NCBI GenBank assembly: GCA_937983105.1
Contig: CALKAM010000062.1
Span: 1 to 33,369 of the forward strand
Source of the DNA: Planifilum sp021793745
GTDB lineage: Bacteria; Bacillota; Bacilli; Thermoactinomycetales; DSM-44946
Direction of reading: 5' to 3'
Length of the DNA: 33,369 bases
The translations under genes and the position numbers were made by a program. Below the pieces are notes generated by a model. The model ran no database searches, had not been told where the DNA came from, and worked only from the letters and a program-made list of their open reading frames with translations. This document shows, piece after piece, positions 31,989 to 33,369 of this stretch. Within the stretch, counting starts at the first letter, position 1; each line of letters opens with the position of its first letter.

Positions 31989-33369
31989 ATGGGGTTTGTA
32001 CGCTGTGAAATCCAAGTGGTACCCGACAACACGTTTCCTCAACGCATCAATATGGTGATGAGCCGCACCCTGGCGGACAAATTGCACATTACCCACTTTC
32101 CGGTCTGGGTCAAATTCGGATCCAGGGCTGCCAAAGGATGGGTCGCCGTCCATGGGACAAAATCCCCCCTGATCCGAATCAGCTCCCAGCTTTCCCAAGC
32201 CCTTCGACTCTCTGAACACCTCTCCGTCTACGCATCCTACGACCCCCAATCGCACTGCTTGCGCATCGGACCGCTCCTCGGGATCCTCATCAATACCCAA
32301 TCATCCGCACACCAACCGATTTTCGGTGCCATGACCCGCTTCCTGGAGGAGTGCTCCCTGACCGGTCAAGAGCGGGGGGTATGCGTCGCCGTATTCACAC
32401 CGGAGCAGCTTCTGTCGGAAAAGGGGGAAACCAAGGGGTGGCTGTTCCAGAACAAACAGTGGCGGCCCCGGGAGCTCCCTTTTCCGGATGTCCTCTACAA
32501 CCGGATCACTTCCCGGCGGATCGAACGGAAGCCGCGGCTTCAAAAGATCTTCAGGCTTTTGCGCATGCACTACGGCGTTTATATCTTCAACAAAACCTTT
32601 TTGGACAAACGACAGGTCCACGAGACGCTGATGCGGAATCCGCGAATGCAACCCATGCTCCCGGAAACCCACCCCTACCATCCCCATCGGATCCGGACCA
32701 TGTTGAATCGATATGGAACGCTTTATCTTAAGCCGACCAACGGGAGCCTGGGATCCGGCATCATCCGTCTCATCAAAACCGGGCGCTTCATCGTGTGCCA
32801 ACACGCCACCGCCAATGGAACGAGTACCCGCCTATACCGGAAAATCGAAACCGTGATCGCCCTCCTGAATCGGCGGGCCCGGCAATCCTCCTATTTGATC
32901 CAGCAGGGACTTCACCTGGTTACGGCCCGGGGACGCCCCGTCGATTTCCGCGTTCTGGTCCAAAAAAACCTGCAGGGGACCTGGGCGATCACCTCCGTGG
33001 TGGGTCGCATCTCCAACAACCAGCACATCGTCTCCAACCTGGCTCGCGGCGGCACCGTACGAAAAGCCTCCGATGTTCTCGCGGAACTGGATTCCCATCA
33101 GACGAAACCATCCCTTTCCCAAATCCGATCCACAGCCCTGGAGGTGGCCAACGCCTTCGAGCAATTGGTCGATGGCCATTATGCCGAACTGGGCATCGAT
33201 CTGGCAGTGGATACATCAGGGAAAATATGGCTGCTCGAAATCAATTCAAAACCCTCGAAAACCGATGACACCGTGATCAACCCTTCCCTGGCCACACGTC
33301 CCTCGGTGATCCGCCTGATCGATTACACCCTTTATTTGACCCGCTTTGCCCCGAAACGGGGTCCGTTCC
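31989..33369 (+). CDS. YheC/YheD-family endospore coat-associated protein (ATP-grasp), partial
   Basis: An open frame of at least 460 codons runs off the right edge. The ATG has GGAGGGG six bases upstream. The N-terminal third is a beta-rich region (LRIGPLLGILI near 98-108), followed by the ATP-grasp part: TLYLKPTNGSLGSGI (about 246-260) as nucleotide loop, then DFRVLVQ and WLLEINSKPSK near 420, where Glu and Asn bind metal. This is the YheC/YheD pattern of B. subtilis spore-coat-associated proteins. It is likely to ligate or modify a coat component late in sporulation; the substrate is unknown. Confidence 0.92.
   Translation, partial: MGFVRCEIQVVPDNTFPQRINMVMSRTLADKLHITHFPVWVKFGSRAAKGWVAVHGTKSPLIRISSQLSQALRLSEHLSVYASYDPQSHCLRIGPLLGILINTQSSAHQPIFGAMTRFLEECSLTGQERGVCVAVFTPEQLLSEKGETKGWLFQNKQWRPRELPFPDVLYNRITSRRIERKPRLQKIFRLLRMHYGVYIFNKTFLDKRQVHETLMRNPRMQPMLPETHPYHPHRIRTMLNRYGTLYLKPTNGSLGSGIIRLIKTGRFIVCQHATANGTSTRLYRKIETVIALLNRRARQSSYLIQQGLHLVTARGRPVDFRVLVQKNLQGTWAITSVVGRISNNQHIVSNLARGGTVRKASDVLAELDSHQTKPSLSQIRSTALEVANAFEQLVDGHYAELGIDLAVDTSGKIWLLEINSKPSKTDDTVINPSLATRPSVIRLIDYTLYLTRFAPKRGPF

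Noticed and set aside
1..33369. CRISPR arrays, tRNA or rRNA genes, insertion sequences
   Set aside because: No repeat-spacer pattern, cloverleaf, rRNA-like sequence or transposase frame was seen.

Overview
The window looks like chromosomal DNA from a high-GC, endospore-forming member of the Bacillota. The evidence is sporulation and Bacillus-type marker genes (ytrH, ytrI, ytoI, ytkL, a ytpI-like gene, a YheC/YheD-type coat-associated protein), strong AGGAGG-type ribosome binding sites, frequent GTG/TTG starts and Rho-independent terminators. A thermoactinomycete (Planifilum/Polycladomyces/Kroppenstedtia-like) is my best guess from GC content, gene content and the presence of nitrous oxide reductase; this is inference, not proof.

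Layout. (1) 1-2.1 kb: a membrane acyltransferase cut by the left edge, an Mpo1/DUF962-like membrane protein, and a 43-residue membrane protein behind a palindrome-rich leader. (2) 2.2-8.2 kb, minus strand: a fatty-acid/acyl-CoA cluster reading APH-type kinase, SDR, FAS1-like dehydratase, MaoC hydratase, metallo-beta-lactamase-fold hydrolase, SDR, thiolase. In front of it are a sigma-54 (-24/-12) promoter and, 126 bp further upstream, a perfect 20-bp palindrome. (3) 8.5-12.0 kb: asparaginase, a LOG-family phosphoribohydrolase and an acyl-CoA ligase, each apparently its own unit. (4) 12.1-12.5 kb: a noncoding GC-rich stretch that can fold into a branched structure. (5) 12.5-14.8 kb: a PLP aminotransferase/aminomutase and an RpiR-type regulator in one operon, with an inverted repeat at the promoter. 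(6) 15.1-21.0 kb: pgpA-like, dnaE, divergent ytrH-ytrI, a small unknown gene and a ytpI-like gene. (7) 21.1-27.4 kb, minus strand: a complete clade II (Sec-type) nitrous oxide reductase operon, small membrane protein-nosZ-nosB-nosD-nosL-nosY-nosF. (8) 28.1-31.7 kb, minus strand: nucleotidyltransferase, ytoI, a small membrane protein gene and ytkL. (9) 32.0 kb to the right edge: a YheC/YheD-family ATP-grasp gene.

How the genes work together. NosZ reduces N2O to N2 outside the membrane. NosL, NosD and NosFY supply copper and mature the enzyme, and NosB is a membrane partner. Two TGTGA-N6-TCACT boxes upstream of the operon point to oxygen/nitrogen-oxide control by a Crp/Fnr-family regulator. The acyl-CoA cluster could form a hydroxyacyl-CoA or (R)-specific beta-oxidation route switched on by a sigma-54 activator encoded elsewhere. 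The nos operon sits between genes (ytrH/ytrI/dnaE and ytoI/ytkL) that are neighbours in Bacillus subtilis, so it looks inserted into an old sporulation/replication neighbourhood.

Most notable points: nosY is split by a one-base deficit in a run of seven T; a terminator-like hairpin lies between the two Fnr-type boxes; the sigma-54 promoter with its enhancer-like palindrome; and the 46-residue membrane protein heading the nos operon.
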